DNA of 64,000 nucleotides. It comes from Streptomyces fumigatiscleroticus (GTDB lineage Bacteria > Actinomycetota > Actinomycetes > Streptomycetales > Streptomycetaceae). The stretch spans positions 124,001 through 188,000 of the forward strand of contig NZ_BMQF01000007.1 of assembly GCF_014647975.1 (NCBI RefSeq), given 5' to 3'. The notes under the pieces are model-generated. The model was given only the letters and a program-made list of their open reading frames with translations, had not been told where the DNA came from and searched no databases. Shown piece after piece: positions 49,183-57,680 of this stretch (position 1 is the first letter of the stretch; every line of letters starts with the position of its first letter). A program made the position numbers and the translations under genes.

Positions 49183-49404
49183 ACGCGTCGGGCTGGCCTC
49201 TGAACAGGGGTTTCCCTTGAGGGACTCGACCAGGGCGGTGAAAGCGGGGATGGGGAGGGAGAGGGGGCCGTGGGCGGGGTTCTTGGAGTCGCGTATCGCT
49301 ATCCGGGTGCGGAGATCCGCCACCTCCACACAGGTGTTGCCGTCACCACCACTGGAGTAGGTGGACTTTCGCCAGTTCAGCATCTGAGTCATGACGCGGC
49401 TCAC
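49180..49404 (-). CDS. DUF397 domain protein
   Basis: The 74-aa protein has the DUF397 signature: WRKSTYSSGGDGNTCVEVA, then IAIRDSKNP and FTALVESLKGN. These small proteins are encoded beside Scr1/WhiJ-type Xre regulators and are thought to act as their partners in developmental control. The GTG at 49404 overlaps the stop of the regulator (GTGA), with AAGGAG very close upstream. ATG at 49392 is an alternative start 12 nt later. Confidence 0.9.
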   Translation of the reverse strand: MSRVMTQMLNWRKSTYSSGGDGNTCVEVADLRTRIAIRDSKNPAHGPLSLPIPAFTALVESLKGNPCSEASPTR

Positions 49405-50252
49405 AACTCCTTCGTCAAGCGGTGAATGAAGTCCCGCGACGCGATAGGGGGCAGCGACGCTTTCTTCACCGTATCGAGCAGCGTGCGAAGCGTCTTCAGT
49501 TGGGATTCCGCGTCGATGAACGCGGTGCCGGTGGGAGCATCCCTGAGTCCGGTGTCCAAGCGGGGCACGGGGCCACCCACGTACATCATCGAGGCGCCGG
49601 CACCGGCGAAACCGTCCTGGTCGACGGGGATCACCCGGACAGTGACATGGCGTTGCTCGATCTGGTCCAGGATGAACTCCAACTGGGCCCGGGAAACCTG
49701 GCGGTCAGCGACACGGATGCGGAGGGCGAATTCGTGGATGATCGTCTCGTACGGGGTGGGGTTGTCACCCGTGATCACAGTTCGCCGTCTGATGCGGTGT
49801 TCCACCCGGGGATTCACTTCGCTTTTCGGCAGCTCCGGACGCATGTATCCGAAGACCGCTCGTGCGTAGTCGGCAATCTGCAGCAGTCCAGGCACGTTCG
49901 CGATCACTACTTCACGTAGGGCTCTCGCATGGTGCTCCACCTCCGCGGTGTCCAGGAACACCGGCGGCAACACTCCTCGATACTCCTCCCACCAACCGCG
50001 CGTTCGATCCGTCGCCATGGCGACCAAGGCGTCAATCAGCACCTCGTCCGTACAGGCGTAGTGGGCTGCCAGCCGCCGCACCCGCTCCTCGCTGACCCCG
50101 GCGAGGCCCGCCTCGACCTGGCTCATCTGGGCCGAGGTCGAGTTGAGCAACCTGGCGACCTCCCGCGCCTTCAGCCCTGCCGCCTCCCTCAGTCGGCGCA
50201 GTTCGGCACCCAGCCGCACCTGCCGTGCCGTGGGTTGGATTCTCGGCGCCAT
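49401..50252 (-). CDS. Xre-family regulator with DUF5753 (Scr1/WhiJ-like)
   Basis: The 283-aa protein has an N-terminal Cro/CI-type helix-turn-helix (LGAELRRLREAAGLKAREVARLL...QMSQVEAGLAGVS, residues 14-60). The DUF5753 domain fills the rest (ARALREVVIANVPGLLQIADYARAVF; RVIPVDQDGFAGAGASMMYV). Such proteins form trios with a DUF397 partner and a small histidine-kinase-like ATPase, exactly as here. They influence morphological differentiation in S. coelicolor (WhiJ, AbaA-type loci). An A/T-rich promoter region lies upstream. Confidence 0.93.
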   Translation of the reverse strand: MAPRIQPTARQVRLGAELRRLREAAGLKAREVARLLNSTSAQMSQVEAGLAGVSEERVRRLAAHYACTDEVLIDALVAMATDRTRGWWEEYRGVLPPVFLDTAEVEHHARALREVVIANVPGLLQIADYARAVFGYMRPELPKSEVNPRVEHRIRRRTVITGDNPTPYETIIHEFALRIRVADRQVSRAQLEFILDQIEQRHVTVRVIPVDQDGFAGAGASMMYVGGPVPRLDTGLRDAPTGTAFIDAESQLKTLRTLLDTVKKASLPPIASRDFIHRLTKEL

Positions 50253-50471
50253 TCGCCTTCCTCAACGGCCGTGCCACGATGCCTCGTTCGGGCGTCAGAT
50301 TACGGCACCCGCTTGCGCGAGGAAAAATTTTTTGCTCTACCGTCGGTGACGCGACGCACACGCTGCGAGACGCCGGGGCACCGGAAGCGCACCGTCCCGT
50401 CATGCCATGACGGCTGCGGCAATGACACCGGCCCCCTCCCTCCCCTCCCCCTCCTCAGAGACGGAACCCGC
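50253..50471. promoter_or_regulatory. Divergent promoter region of the regulator/ATPase pair
   Basis: This 219-bp region contains AAAAATTTTTT (50324-50334), a sharp A/T island in a very G/C-rich genome, probably the site where DNA opens or a regulator binds. A TAATCT hexamer on the minus strand (50298-50303) could serve the regulator. No gene is supported. Confidence 0.5.
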
Positions 50472-50882
50472 ATGCCCGAAACCGTCGGCGCGCCCTGGGA
50501 GTACACCTTGTACATCCCGAACGACCTCCGCGCCGTCACCGTCAGTCGCCGCACCCTCCGTCTGATCCTCACCGTGCACGGGCTGATCCGGCTCGTCGAT
50601 GTCGCCGAACTGCTGGCGACCGAGCTGATCTCCAACGCCGTACGGCATACGAAGGGACCGGCCGCGCTGCGGGTGCGCTGGTCACCGCCCGGCGCCCTGC
50701 GGCTCGGCGCGGGGGACGCCGATCCCGAACCGCCCGAGCCGCCGCAGCCCTTGGTACCCGGCACCGACCTGGAAGAAGGGCGCGGCCTCACGCTGGTCCG
50801 CGCCTGTGCCGACTTGTGGGGCTGGCAGCCGCTGACCAGGGACGGCAACCGCGGGAAGTACGTGTGGTGCGAACTCGCCTAG
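50472..50882 (+). CDS. HATPase_c anti-sigma/regulatory kinase-like protein
   Basis: The 136-aa protein is a single GHKL ATPase domain of the SpoIIAB/RsbW class. The N-box is VAELLATELISNAVRHT (about 50-66) and the G2-like segment EGRGLTLVRACADLWGW (about 98-114); the middle contains a Pro-rich loop. These proteins typically bind sigma or anti-anti-sigma factors. No sigma gene is adjacent; it is divergent from the Scr1-like regulator. The stop codon overlaps that of the convergent kinase gene. Confidence 0.88.
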   Translation: MPETVGAPWEYTLYIPNDLRAVTVSRRTLRLILTVHGLIRLVDVAELLATELISNAVRHTKGPAALRVRWSPPGALRLGAGDADPEPPEPPQPLVPGTDLEEGRGLTLVRACADLWGWQPLTRDGNRGKYVWCELA

Positions 50883-52522
50883 TCCGCCCGCCAGACCGTC
50901 ATGTCCACCGTCACGAAGCCGACGTCTGGCAGCGCGGTCGACTTCTCCTGAATCACGAGCAACGCGATGTCCCCGGCGGAGTTCATGACGCAGATCTGAC
51001 TGCCCTTCGCCACCATGGCCAGCGAGAGGCCACGTGGTGCGCCGTCACTTCTGAGGAAGAAGCGACACAGATCGGGAGTGATTTCCTCCTCGGTGTCGTC
51101 CATCGGCATGAACACGCTGGTGTCGCTCTCCAGCTCGCAGCCGGCTACCTCGCAGCTGAAGCGGATGTCCCCCTTGCGGTCCTTGCGGTCGACCGGCTTT
51201 CTGAGGCTCAGCGAGTTCTTCGCGTCCAGCCACTGCCCGGGATACGGGACGGCCCGCGTCGACTCGGACGCGGTCGAGGTCGGGTCCGAGGCCGAAGAAG
51301 GATCCGACGCCGCTGCCGCCGTGCCACCGGTCTCGGTGGCCGTCCCGGACGCTGGTGACGAGGACGCCGACGGCCGTGCGGACGCGGCCGTACCGTCCAG
51401 TGTTGGCGTGGCCGTGGCCGTGGCCGTGGCCCGGTGGCCCTCCCGGTCCGACGCGTCCATGACCGTCCACGCCAGGCCCGTCAGCAGCAGCACGCCCGCC
51501 GTCACCGCGGCGGCCGTGATCCGCGCCGCACGTCGTCTTCGGGACCGCCGTACGTCCGGTCCCGGCAGCGCCTGCGGCAGTGCGATCAGCGGCTGGGTGC
51601 AGGCCGGGGTCGGGTGGGGGACCGGAGCCGGGACCGTCACCTCCGGTCCCGTGACCTCCCGCCAGACGGCCGGACCCGCGCCCGCCTCGGCGTCCGGGCC
51701 CAGCTGCCGCCGGCACCACGCGACGACATCCGCCGGGGTGACCCGCTCCTCCGGGTCGGCGGCCAGGCACCGGGCGAGCAGCGGGCGGAGCGGCTCGGGC
51801 AGCGGGGACAGGTCGGGGTCCTCGTGCACGATCCGGTACAGCACGGTGGCCGCGGGGCCGTCCCCGTAGAGCGGCCTGCCCAGCGCCGCGAACGCCGCCG
51901 TCTGGCCGAGCGAGAAGACGTCGGTGGCCGCCGTGACCTCGCCCCCGGACGCCTGCTCGGGAGCCATGAACGTGGGCGTGCCGATCGCGGCGCCCGTGGC
52001 GGTGCGCCACGTGGCGTCGGAGGCCAGCGAGATGCCGAAGTCGATCACACGCGGCCCATCGGCGGCCAGCAGGACGTTCGACGGCTTCAGGTCCCGGTGC
52101 ACGACTCCCGCACCGTGGATGGCCTGCAACGCCTCGGCCACGCCCGCCATCAGCCACAGCACCGCCGGCACCGGCAGCGGCCCACGCCGGACGACCGCTT
52201 CCGCCAGGGAGGGACCGGGCACGTACAGCGTCGCCAGCCAGGGCGGTACGCCGTCCGCGTCGGCGTCGATCAGCTCGGCGGTGTAGGCGCCCTTCACCCG
52301 CCGGGCCGCCTTGATCTCCCTGCGGAACCGCTGGAGGAAGTCCGGATCGTCGGCCAGCTCCGGCCGTACCACCTTGAGGGCCACCGGCCGGCCGCCCTGC
52401 GTGTGCGACAGATAGACCCGGCCCATGCCGCCCGCGCCGAGCCGGGCGGCGAGGCGGTAGCCGGCCACCACGGGCGGGTCGTCCGTCTGCAGTGGCTGGA
52501 AGATCTCCGTCGCATGGTTCAT
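50879..52522 (-). CDS. Membrane Ser/Thr protein kinase
   Basis: The 547-aa kinase has LGAGGMGRVY and ALKVV, HRDLKPSN (about 141-148), DFG (about 160) and APEQ, one TM segment (about 333-353), a Ser/Thr/Ala-rich linker and an extracellular domain (about 440-547). That domain has four cysteines (FSCEVAGCELES, DLCRFFL, QICVMN), possibly a ligand-binding sensor. It lies 140 bp downstream of a lipoprotein gene on the same strand, so the lipoprotein may be its partner. Confidence 0.93.
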   Translation of the reverse strand: MNHATEIFQPLQTDDPPVVAGYRLAARLGAGGMGRVYLSHTQGGRPVALKVVRPELADDPDFLQRFRREIKAARRVKGAYTAELIDADADGVPPWLATLYVPGPSLAEAVVRRGPLPVPAVLWLMAGVAEALQAIHGAGVVHRDLKPSNVLLAADGPRVIDFGISLASDATWRTATGAAIGTPTFMAPEQASGGEVTAATDVFSLGQTAAFAALGRPLYGDGPAATVLYRIVHEDPDLSPLPEPLRPLLARCLAADPEERVTPADVVAWCRRQLGPDAEAGAGPAVWREVTGPEVTVPAPVPHPTPACTQPLIALPQALPGPDVRRSRRRRAARITAAAVTAGVLLLTGLAWTVMDASDREGHRATATATATPTLDGTAASARPSASSSPASGTATETGGTAAAASDPSSASDPTSTASESTRAVPYPGQWLDAKNSLSLRKPVDRKDRKGDIRFSCEVAGCELESDTSVFMPMDDTEEEITPDLCRFFLRSDGAPRGLSLAMVAKGSQICVMNSAGDIALLVIQEKSTALPDVGFVTVDMTVWRAD

Positions 52523-52662
52523 CGGCCCCGCGTCCCCCCTGCTCCCCTGGTCCCCGGCTCCCCTGATGCCTCGTCCGGTGAGCCGACCAACGTCAGCAGC
52601 TTAAAGGTCCGCGCGTTACCGCCGGTCGGGGCCAGGCGGCCAAGAAGCTGCCCGGACGTCAC

Positions 52663-53310
52663 CTACTGGACCGGCGGGCAGTAGCCGGTCTCCTCGCCGA
52701 TGGAGTTGATCTCGGCGTTGGACCGCGAGTCGCCCGCGTAGTCGATCTGGTCCGTGCACTTCACCCCGTCCTCCTTCGGGGTGCCGGAAGCCGTGCTGCC
52801 GCCGGTCCCCGTCTCCGGGTCCGGGCAGTGGCCGGTCTCCTCGCCGATGGAGTTGATCTCGGCGTTGGACCGCGAGTCGCCCGCGTAGTCGATCTGGTCC
52901 GTGCACTTCACCCCGTCCTCCTTCGGGGTGCCGGAAGCCGTGCTGCCGCCGGTCCCCGTCTCCGGGTCCGGGCAGTGGCCGGTCTCCTCGCCGATGGAGT
53001 TGATCTCGGCGTTGGACCGCGAGTCGCCCGCGTAGTCGATCTGGTCCGTGCACTTCACCCCGTCCTCCTTCGGGGTGCCCGACGCCGTGCTGCCACCCGT
53101 CGGCTCCGTCGCGGTTCCGGACGCCGTGCTGCCGCCCGAGCTCTGGGGGGTGCTGCTTGCGGAGGGGTCGGCCTGCGCGCTGCTCGTGGACGCGGACGAG
53201 GCGGCGGAAGTGGGGGCTGCGTCGGTGCTGCCGTCGTCGTTGCAGGCCGTGAGCGACAGACCGAGAGCCACAGCGGCGATGGTGAGCATCGAGATCTTCC
53301 GGGCGCGCAT
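52663..53310 (-). CDS. Lipoprotein with three 49-residue repeats
   Basis: The 215-aa protein has a signal peptide with lipobox LSLTAC (Cys23), so it is probably anchored outside the membrane. After a Ser/Thr/Gly-rich linker come three copies of a 49-residue module. Each begins GGSTASGTPKEDGVKCTD and ends ETGHCPDPETGT (the last ends GYCPPVQ). Each module holds two cysteines, likely a disulfide. The family is not known to me. It sits directly upstream of a membrane kinase with its own Cys-containing external domain. Confidence 0.85.
   Translation of the reverse strand: MRARKISMLTIAAVALGLSLTACNDDGSTDAAPTSAASSASTSSAQADPSASSTPQSSGGSTASGTATEPTGGSTASGTPKEDGVKCTDQIDYAGDSRSNAEINSIGEETGHCPDPETGTGGSTASGTPKEDGVKCTDQIDYAGDSRSNAEINSIGEETGHCPDPETGTGGSTASGTPKEDGVKCTDQIDYAGDSRSNAEINSIGEETGYCPPVQ
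52684..53105 (-). repeat. 147-bp tandem repeat, three copies
   Basis: Copies start at 52684, 52831 and 52978. Copies one and two are identical, and the third is identical until about 53078 and then diverges. The unit length is a multiple of three, so copy number can change without breaking the reading frame. Confidence 0.95.
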
Positions 53311-53452
53311 GCTTTCTTCCCCTCCGGTGATGTCCCGCTCCTCGTCAGCGGGCCTTCTGACCCAGGAGACAGGCGTGGCATCGGCGCCGGTTGCGTGGCG
53401 AGTGGGACGAAGACGCGCTCAATACATGGCTGTTACACAGGCACGGTCTCCT

Positions 53453-53489
53453 GGACCCCTGGACCCCTGGACCCCTGGACCCCTGGACC
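53453..53489. repeat. 8-bp microsatellite (GGACCCCT)n
   Basis: Four perfect GGACCCCT units and a partial fifth lie 6 bp beyond the stop codon of the first response regulator. Confidence 0.95.
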
Positions 53490-53494
53490 GCCGA

Positions 53495-54160
53495 CTACCC
53501 CGGCGTCACCAGCCGCGCCTCGTACGCGAACACCGCCGCCTGCGTCCGGTCCCGCAGGCCCAGCTTCACCAGGACGCGGCTGACGTGCGTCTTGATCGTC
53601 GACTCCGCCACCACCAGCCGCTCCGCGATCTCCGCGTTCGACAGGCCCTGGGCGATGAGGACCAGGACCTCCGTCTCGCGCTCGGTCAGGTCGCCGTACG
53701 CCGCCTGCGCGCCGGGCATGAGGCGCGGGGCCTCGGACAGCTTGGAGAACTCCGTGATCAGTCGGCGCGTGACGGAGGGAGCGAGCAGGGCCTCGCCGGA
53801 GGCCACCACCCGTACGCCCTCCGCCAGCTGGCGGGCGGAGGCGTCCTTGAGGAGGAAGCCCGACGCGCCCGCGCGCAGCGCCTGGTACACGTACTCGTCG
53901 AGGTCGAAGGTGGTGAGGACCAGGACCTTCGCCGTGCCGTCCGCCGCGACGATCTCCCGCGTCGCCTCGATGCCGTTCAGCTCGGGCATGCGGATGTCCA
54001 TCAGGACGACGTCCGGGGAGAGTTCGCGGACCTTGGCGACCGCTTCCCGGCCGTTGACCGCCTCGCCCACGACCTCGATGTCCGGCATCGCGTTGAGCAG
54101 GACCGAGAAGCCCTCGCGCACCATCATCTGGTCGTCCGCGATCAGGACCCGGATCGTCAT
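53495..54160 (-). CDS. NarL/LuxR-type response regulator, system 1
   Basis: The 221-aa protein has a receiver domain with the acidic pair DD (9-10), phospho-acceptor D55, Thr in LTTFD and Lys in LLKDA. A LuxR-type helix-turn-helix follows (LTERETEVLVLIAQGLSNAEIAERL, about 157-181). The start overlaps the stop of its histidine kinase gene (ATGA at 54157-54160). Target genes are unknown. It is closely similar to the regulator of the neighbouring system. Confidence 0.95.
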   Translation of the reverse strand: MTIRVLIADDQMMVREGFSVLLNAMPDIEVVGEAVNGREAVAKVRELSPDVVLMDIRMPELNGIEATREIVAADGTAKVLVLTTFDLDEYVYQALRAGASGFLLKDASARQLAEGVRVVASGEALLAPSVTRRLITEFSKLSEAPRLMPGAQAAYGDLTERETEVLVLIAQGLSNAEIAERLVVAESTIKTHVSRVLVKLGLRDRTQAAVFAYEARLVTPG

Positions 54161-55497
54161 GCCTCACCCTCGATCGCCGCCGTCGGCACCGGGAGGAACA
54201 CCGTCACCTCATGGCCGCCGTCGTCCGTCGCGCCGGCCGTCATCTCGCCGTTCAGCATGGTGACACGCTCGCGCATGCCGGTGAGGCCGTGTCCCGCGCC
54301 GGGCGAGGGCTTGATCAGGGCTGCCCGCGGTGGCGCACCGTTGACCACCCGCAGGCCCAGGCCGCCCAGAACGTAGGACACCTCGACCCGGGCGCTCGCC
54401 CCCGGCGCGTGCCGCAGGGTGTTGCTCAGCGCCTCCTGCACGATCCGGTACGCCGACAGCTCCACGCCCTGCGGCAGCTCGCGCACCGCGCCGGTCACCG
54501 CCTTGTCCACGGCCAGGCCCGCCTCCCGCACATTGGCGAGCAGCGCGTCGAGGTCGGCCAGCGTGGGCTGCGGGGCGTCCGGGGCCTCGTAGTCCTCGGC
54601 GCGGACCACACCCAGCACGCGGCGCAGTTCGGTGAGGGCCGCGACCGCGTTCTCCCGGATGGTGGCGAAGGCCTTCTCCAGCTCAGGGGGCGGGTTCTCC
54701 ACCCGGTAGGGCGCGGCCTCCGCCTGGATCGCGACCACCGACATGTGGTGGGCGACCACGTCGTGCAGCTCGCGGGCGATGGTGGTGCGCTCCTCCAGCA
54801 GCGTGCGGCGGGAGCGCTCGTGCGCGGTCACCGTCCGCTGGGCGGTCACCTCCTGCCGGGCCTCGCGGCGGACGTGCCGGACGGACACCGCCAGCAGGAT
54901 CAGCGCGGAGACGACCAGCAGCGGGCCGCTGTTGGAGTTGTAGTAACCGGAGCCGAGGAGGATGTCGGCTCCGATGCTGTACAGCGCGGTCAGCACCCAC
55001 ATCCACGCCGCCGCGCGTGGCCTGGTCCGCAGGGCCACGACCGTCAGCACGACCAGATGGCAGACGAAGCTGCCCGCCCGCCAGGGCCACTCGTCGTACT
55101 CCGCGGCGAAGAACGCCGTGACCGGCGCGGCCGCGAGGGAGAACCAGAAGGCGCCGACCGGCCTGACCAGGGTCAGCAGGACCGGTCCTGTGGTGAGCAA
55201 GGCGCTCAGCAGCAGGACGGGCCCCAGCACACTGAACTGGTCCACGGCGTAGGTGACGGCCATGGTCAGCAGGCCGGCGGCCACCACCACCGCATGCGGG
55301 GTCCAGGCCGCGTACGCGCGCAGGCGCGGCGGCAGCAGCCTGGTCAGCGGGCCGTCCACGCGCATGCGCGGCAGCGGGTCGTAGGCGAAGGCGTCGTGGA
55401 ACAGGTCCTGCCGCAGTCCGCGCAGGACATCCGCGGCCAGCCGGAACTCGGGGCTTCGCGGCTTGGTCCCGCCCGGCATCTGGGTCGTCTCGGTCAC
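54157..55497 (-). CDS. NarX/DesK-type sensor histidine kinase, system 1
   Basis: The 446-aa kinase has about six hydrophobic segments in the first 240 residues, an HisKA_3 phospho-acceptor region (IARELHDVVAHHMSVV) and an HATPase domain (ALSNTLRHAPGAS; GAGHGLTGMRERV). The signal is unknown and there is little extracellular sequence, so it may sense the membrane. GTG at 55497 is chosen because TACCGT ends exactly 7 nt upstream, a leaderless start; the open frame extends to 55569. Confidence 0.93.
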   Translation of the reverse strand: MTETTQMPGGTKPRSPEFRLAADVLRGLRQDLFHDAFAYDPLPRMRVDGPLTRLLPPRLRAYAAWTPHAVVVAAGLLTMAVTYAVDQFSVLGPVLLLSALLTTGPVLLTLVRPVGAFWFSLAAAPVTAFFAAEYDEWPWRAGSFVCHLVVLTVVALRTRPRAAAWMWVLTALYSIGADILLGSGYYNSNSGPLLVVSALILLAVSVRHVRREARQEVTAQRTVTAHERSRRTLLEERTTIARELHDVVAHHMSVVAIQAEAAPYRVENPPPELEKAFATIRENAVAALTELRRVLGVVRAEDYEAPDAPQPTLADLDALLANVREAGLAVDKAVTGAVRELPQGVELSAYRIVQEALSNTLRHAPGASARVEVSYVLGGLGLRVVNGAPPRAALIKPSPGAGHGLTGMRERVTMLNGEMTAGATDDGGHEVTVFLPVPTAAIEGEA

Positions 55498-55567
55498 GTA
55501 CGGAACGGTAGGCGCAGGCCCGGGCCGCGGTCGTCCCCAGTGAGAGGGGTTCCCGGGCGTCCGTCTC

Positions 55568-55663
55568 AAGTACTACCGGGCATGTACTTCCGGGCGTGTA
55601 CTTCTGGGCGTGTGCTTCTGGGCGTGTACTTCCGGTCACGACTACCGGTCACGTACTACTGGC
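55568..55663. repeat. 14-bp degenerate tandem repeat (about 7 units)
   Basis: Units of the type GTGTACTTCTGGGC start at 55568, 55582, 55596, 55610 and 55624, followed by two 13-bp variants. The array fills the gap between the two two-component systems. Confidence 0.9.
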
Positions 55664-55667
55664 GTCG

Positions 55668-56330
55668 TCAGTACCCGGACGGCCGCACCAGCCCCGACTC
55701 GTACGCGAACACCGCCGCCTGTGTCCGGTCCCGCAGGCTCAGCTTCACCAGGATGCGGCCCACATGCGTCTTCACCGTCTGCTCGGCGACGACCAGCCGC
55801 TGGGCGATCTCCGCGTTCGACAGGCCCTGCGCGATCAGCGCCAGCACCTCCGTCTCCCGCTCGGTCAGCTCGCCGATCCGGGTCCTCAGCGGGGCGCGGG
55901 GCCGGTCGTCCAGCCGGGAGAACTCGGCGATGAGACGCCGGGTGATGCCCGGCGCGAGCAGCGCGTCCCCGGCCGCCACCACCCGGACCGCCTCCGCCAG
56001 TTGGTCCGCCGACGCGTCCTTCAGCAGGAAGCCGGAGGCGCCGGCCCGCAGCGCCTCGTAGACGTACTCGTCGAGGTCGAAGGTGGTCAGCACCAGCACT
56101 CTGATGCCGGGGTGCGCGCCGGTGATGCGGCGGGTGGCCTCGATGCCGCCCAGCTCGGGCATGCGGATGTCCATCAGCACGACGTCCGGGGCGAGTTCCG
56201 CGACCTGGGCGACGGCGTCCAGGCCGTCCACCGCCTGGCCGATCACCTCGATGTCGGGCTGGGTGTTGAGCAGCACGGTGAAGCCCTGCCGCACCATCTG
56301 CTGGTCGTCGGCTATCAGTACCCGGATCAT
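55668..56330 (-). CDS. NarL/LuxR-type response regulator, system 2
   Basis: The 220-aa protein has a receiver domain with DD (8-9), D54, LTTFD and LLKDA, and a LuxR helix-turn-helix (LTERETEVLALIAQGLSNAEIAQRL). It is nearly a paralogue of the regulator of system 1, so the two tandem systems probably arose by duplication. The start overlaps the stop of its kinase (ATGA). A tandem repeat follows its 3' end. Confidence 0.95.
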   Translation of the reverse strand: MIRVLIADDQQMVRQGFTVLLNTQPDIEVIGQAVDGLDAVAQVAELAPDVVLMDIRMPELGGIEATRRITGAHPGIRVLVLTTFDLDEYVYEALRAGASGFLLKDASADQLAEAVRVVAAGDALLAPGITRRLIAEFSRLDDRPRAPLRTRIGELTERETEVLALIAQGLSNAEIAQRLVVAEQTVKTHVGRILVKLSLRDRTQAAVFAYESGLVRPSGY

Positions 56331-57673
56331 GCGGTGTCGTTCTCCCGGTCGCTCGGAGGGTGGGCGGTGTGGCCGGTGACGTCGGCCGGCAGGAAGGCGG
56401 ACACCTGGTAGCCGCCGTCCGGCAGGGGGTGGGCCGTCAGGGTGCCGCCGAGCATCGCGGTCCGCTCGCGCATGCCGAGCAGGCCGTGCCCCGCCCCCGG
56501 TGACGGCGGCGCGGGCCGCTGCGGGGGCGAGTTGAGGACCTCGACGCGCAGTCCGTGCGGGAGATGCGTGAGGCGCACCCGGGCGCTCGCGCCGGGCGCG
56601 TGGCGCAGCACGTTGCTCAGCGCCTCCTGCACGATCCGGTACGCCGACAGCTCCACGCCGGGCGGCAGCGGACGCCGGTCGCCGGTGACGTCGACGGTCA
56701 CCGTCAGACCCGCGGCCCGGGTGTTCTCCACCAGCGCGTCCAGCCGGTCGAGGGTGGGCTGCGGGGCATGCGGGGCATCCGTACCGGAGTCACCGGCGAG
56801 GTCGCCGGACGGCTCGGAGCGCAGCACGCCGAGCACCCGGCGGAGTTCGGTCAGCGCCTCCAGCGCGTTCTGCCGGATGCCCGCGAGGTTCTCCTTCAGC
56901 TCCTCGGACGGGTTCTCGACGAGGTGCGGGGCGACCTGCGCCTGGATGGAGATCACCGACATGTGGTGGGCGACGACGTCGTGCAGCTCCCGGGCGATGC
57001 GGCTGCGCTCCTCCAGCAGGGTGCGGCGGGCGCGTTCCTCGGCGGTGAGCGAGGTCTGCCGGCCGAGTTCGGCGCGGGCCTCGCGGCGGCCGCGGAGCGC
57101 GATGCCGAGCACCACCACGACGGCGGAGAGCGCGACCGCGACCATGCCGGTGGACTGGTAGTCCACCGCGCCCCACAGGCCCTGGAGGACATAGGTGACC
57201 AGGGCGGTCAGGGCCAGCGCCTCCACGGAGGCGCGGGTGGGCACGCGCAGGGCGAGCAGCAGCAGCACGAGTAGGTGCGCGATGACCCCGGCCGAGGTCC
57301 AGGGCCAGGTGTAGTCGTGCGCGTCCCCGGACAGCAGGTGCATGTGCAGCCCGGCCGCCCCGACCACCGTGGCGGCCAGTGACAGCCCGAACGCCGGGAC
57401 CGGCCGCCTCAGTGCGAGGACCACCGCGCCGCCCTGGGCGAGAGCGACCGGGAAGGCGTAACCGAAGCCCAGTTGTCCGTTGTCCTGGAGATCCCCCATG
57501 CCGCCGGCCAGGACCCCGAAGGCGGCCAGGCACACGATGCCGTGTGGCAGCCAGCGCAGCCACACCGACGGCGGCAGCGGATCCGCCCGTACGGTCCACA
57601 GGTCCTCGTGCAACCCCCGCAGCCAGCGCGGGACGCGGCGCACGAACCCGTCCCGGCTCCCCCAGTCCTTCAC
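56327..57673 (-). CDS. NarX/DesK-type sensor histidine kinase, system 2
   Basis: The 448-aa kinase has an N-terminal membrane domain of about six segments, the HisKA_3 block IARELHDVVAHHMSVI and the HATPase blocks ALSNVLRHAPGAS and GAGHGLLGMRER. GTG at 57673 is preferred over the long open frame because TAGGGT (57681-57686, minus strand) ends 7 nt before it. That hexamer contains the TAG stop codon of the upstream acyltransferase. It is coupled with its regulator. Confidence 0.93.
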   Translation of the reverse strand: MKDWGSRDGFVRRVPRWLRGLHEDLWTVRADPLPPSVWLRWLPHGIVCLAAFGVLAGGMGDLQDNGQLGFGYAFPVALAQGGAVVLALRRPVPAFGLSLAATVVGAAGLHMHLLSGDAHDYTWPWTSAGVIAHLLVLLLLALRVPTRASVEALALTALVTYVLQGLWGAVDYQSTGMVAVALSAVVVVLGIALRGRREARAELGRQTSLTAEERARRTLLEERSRIARELHDVVAHHMSVISIQAQVAPHLVENPSEELKENLAGIRQNALEALTELRRVLGVLRSEPSGDLAGDSGTDAPHAPQPTLDRLDALVENTRAAGLTVTVDVTGDRRPLPPGVELSAYRIVQEALSNVLRHAPGASARVRLTHLPHGLRVEVLNSPPQRPAPPSPGAGHGLLGMRERTAMLGGTLTAHPLPDGGYQVSAFLPADVTGHTAHPPSDRENDTA

Positions 57674-57680
57674 ACGGTCC

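Noticed and set aside
52684..53105. Mobile element or assembly duplication at the 147-bp repeats
   Set aside because: The repeats are in frame within one lipoprotein gene and the last copy has diverged, so they look like a genuine modular protein, although long reads would be needed to exclude an assembly effect.
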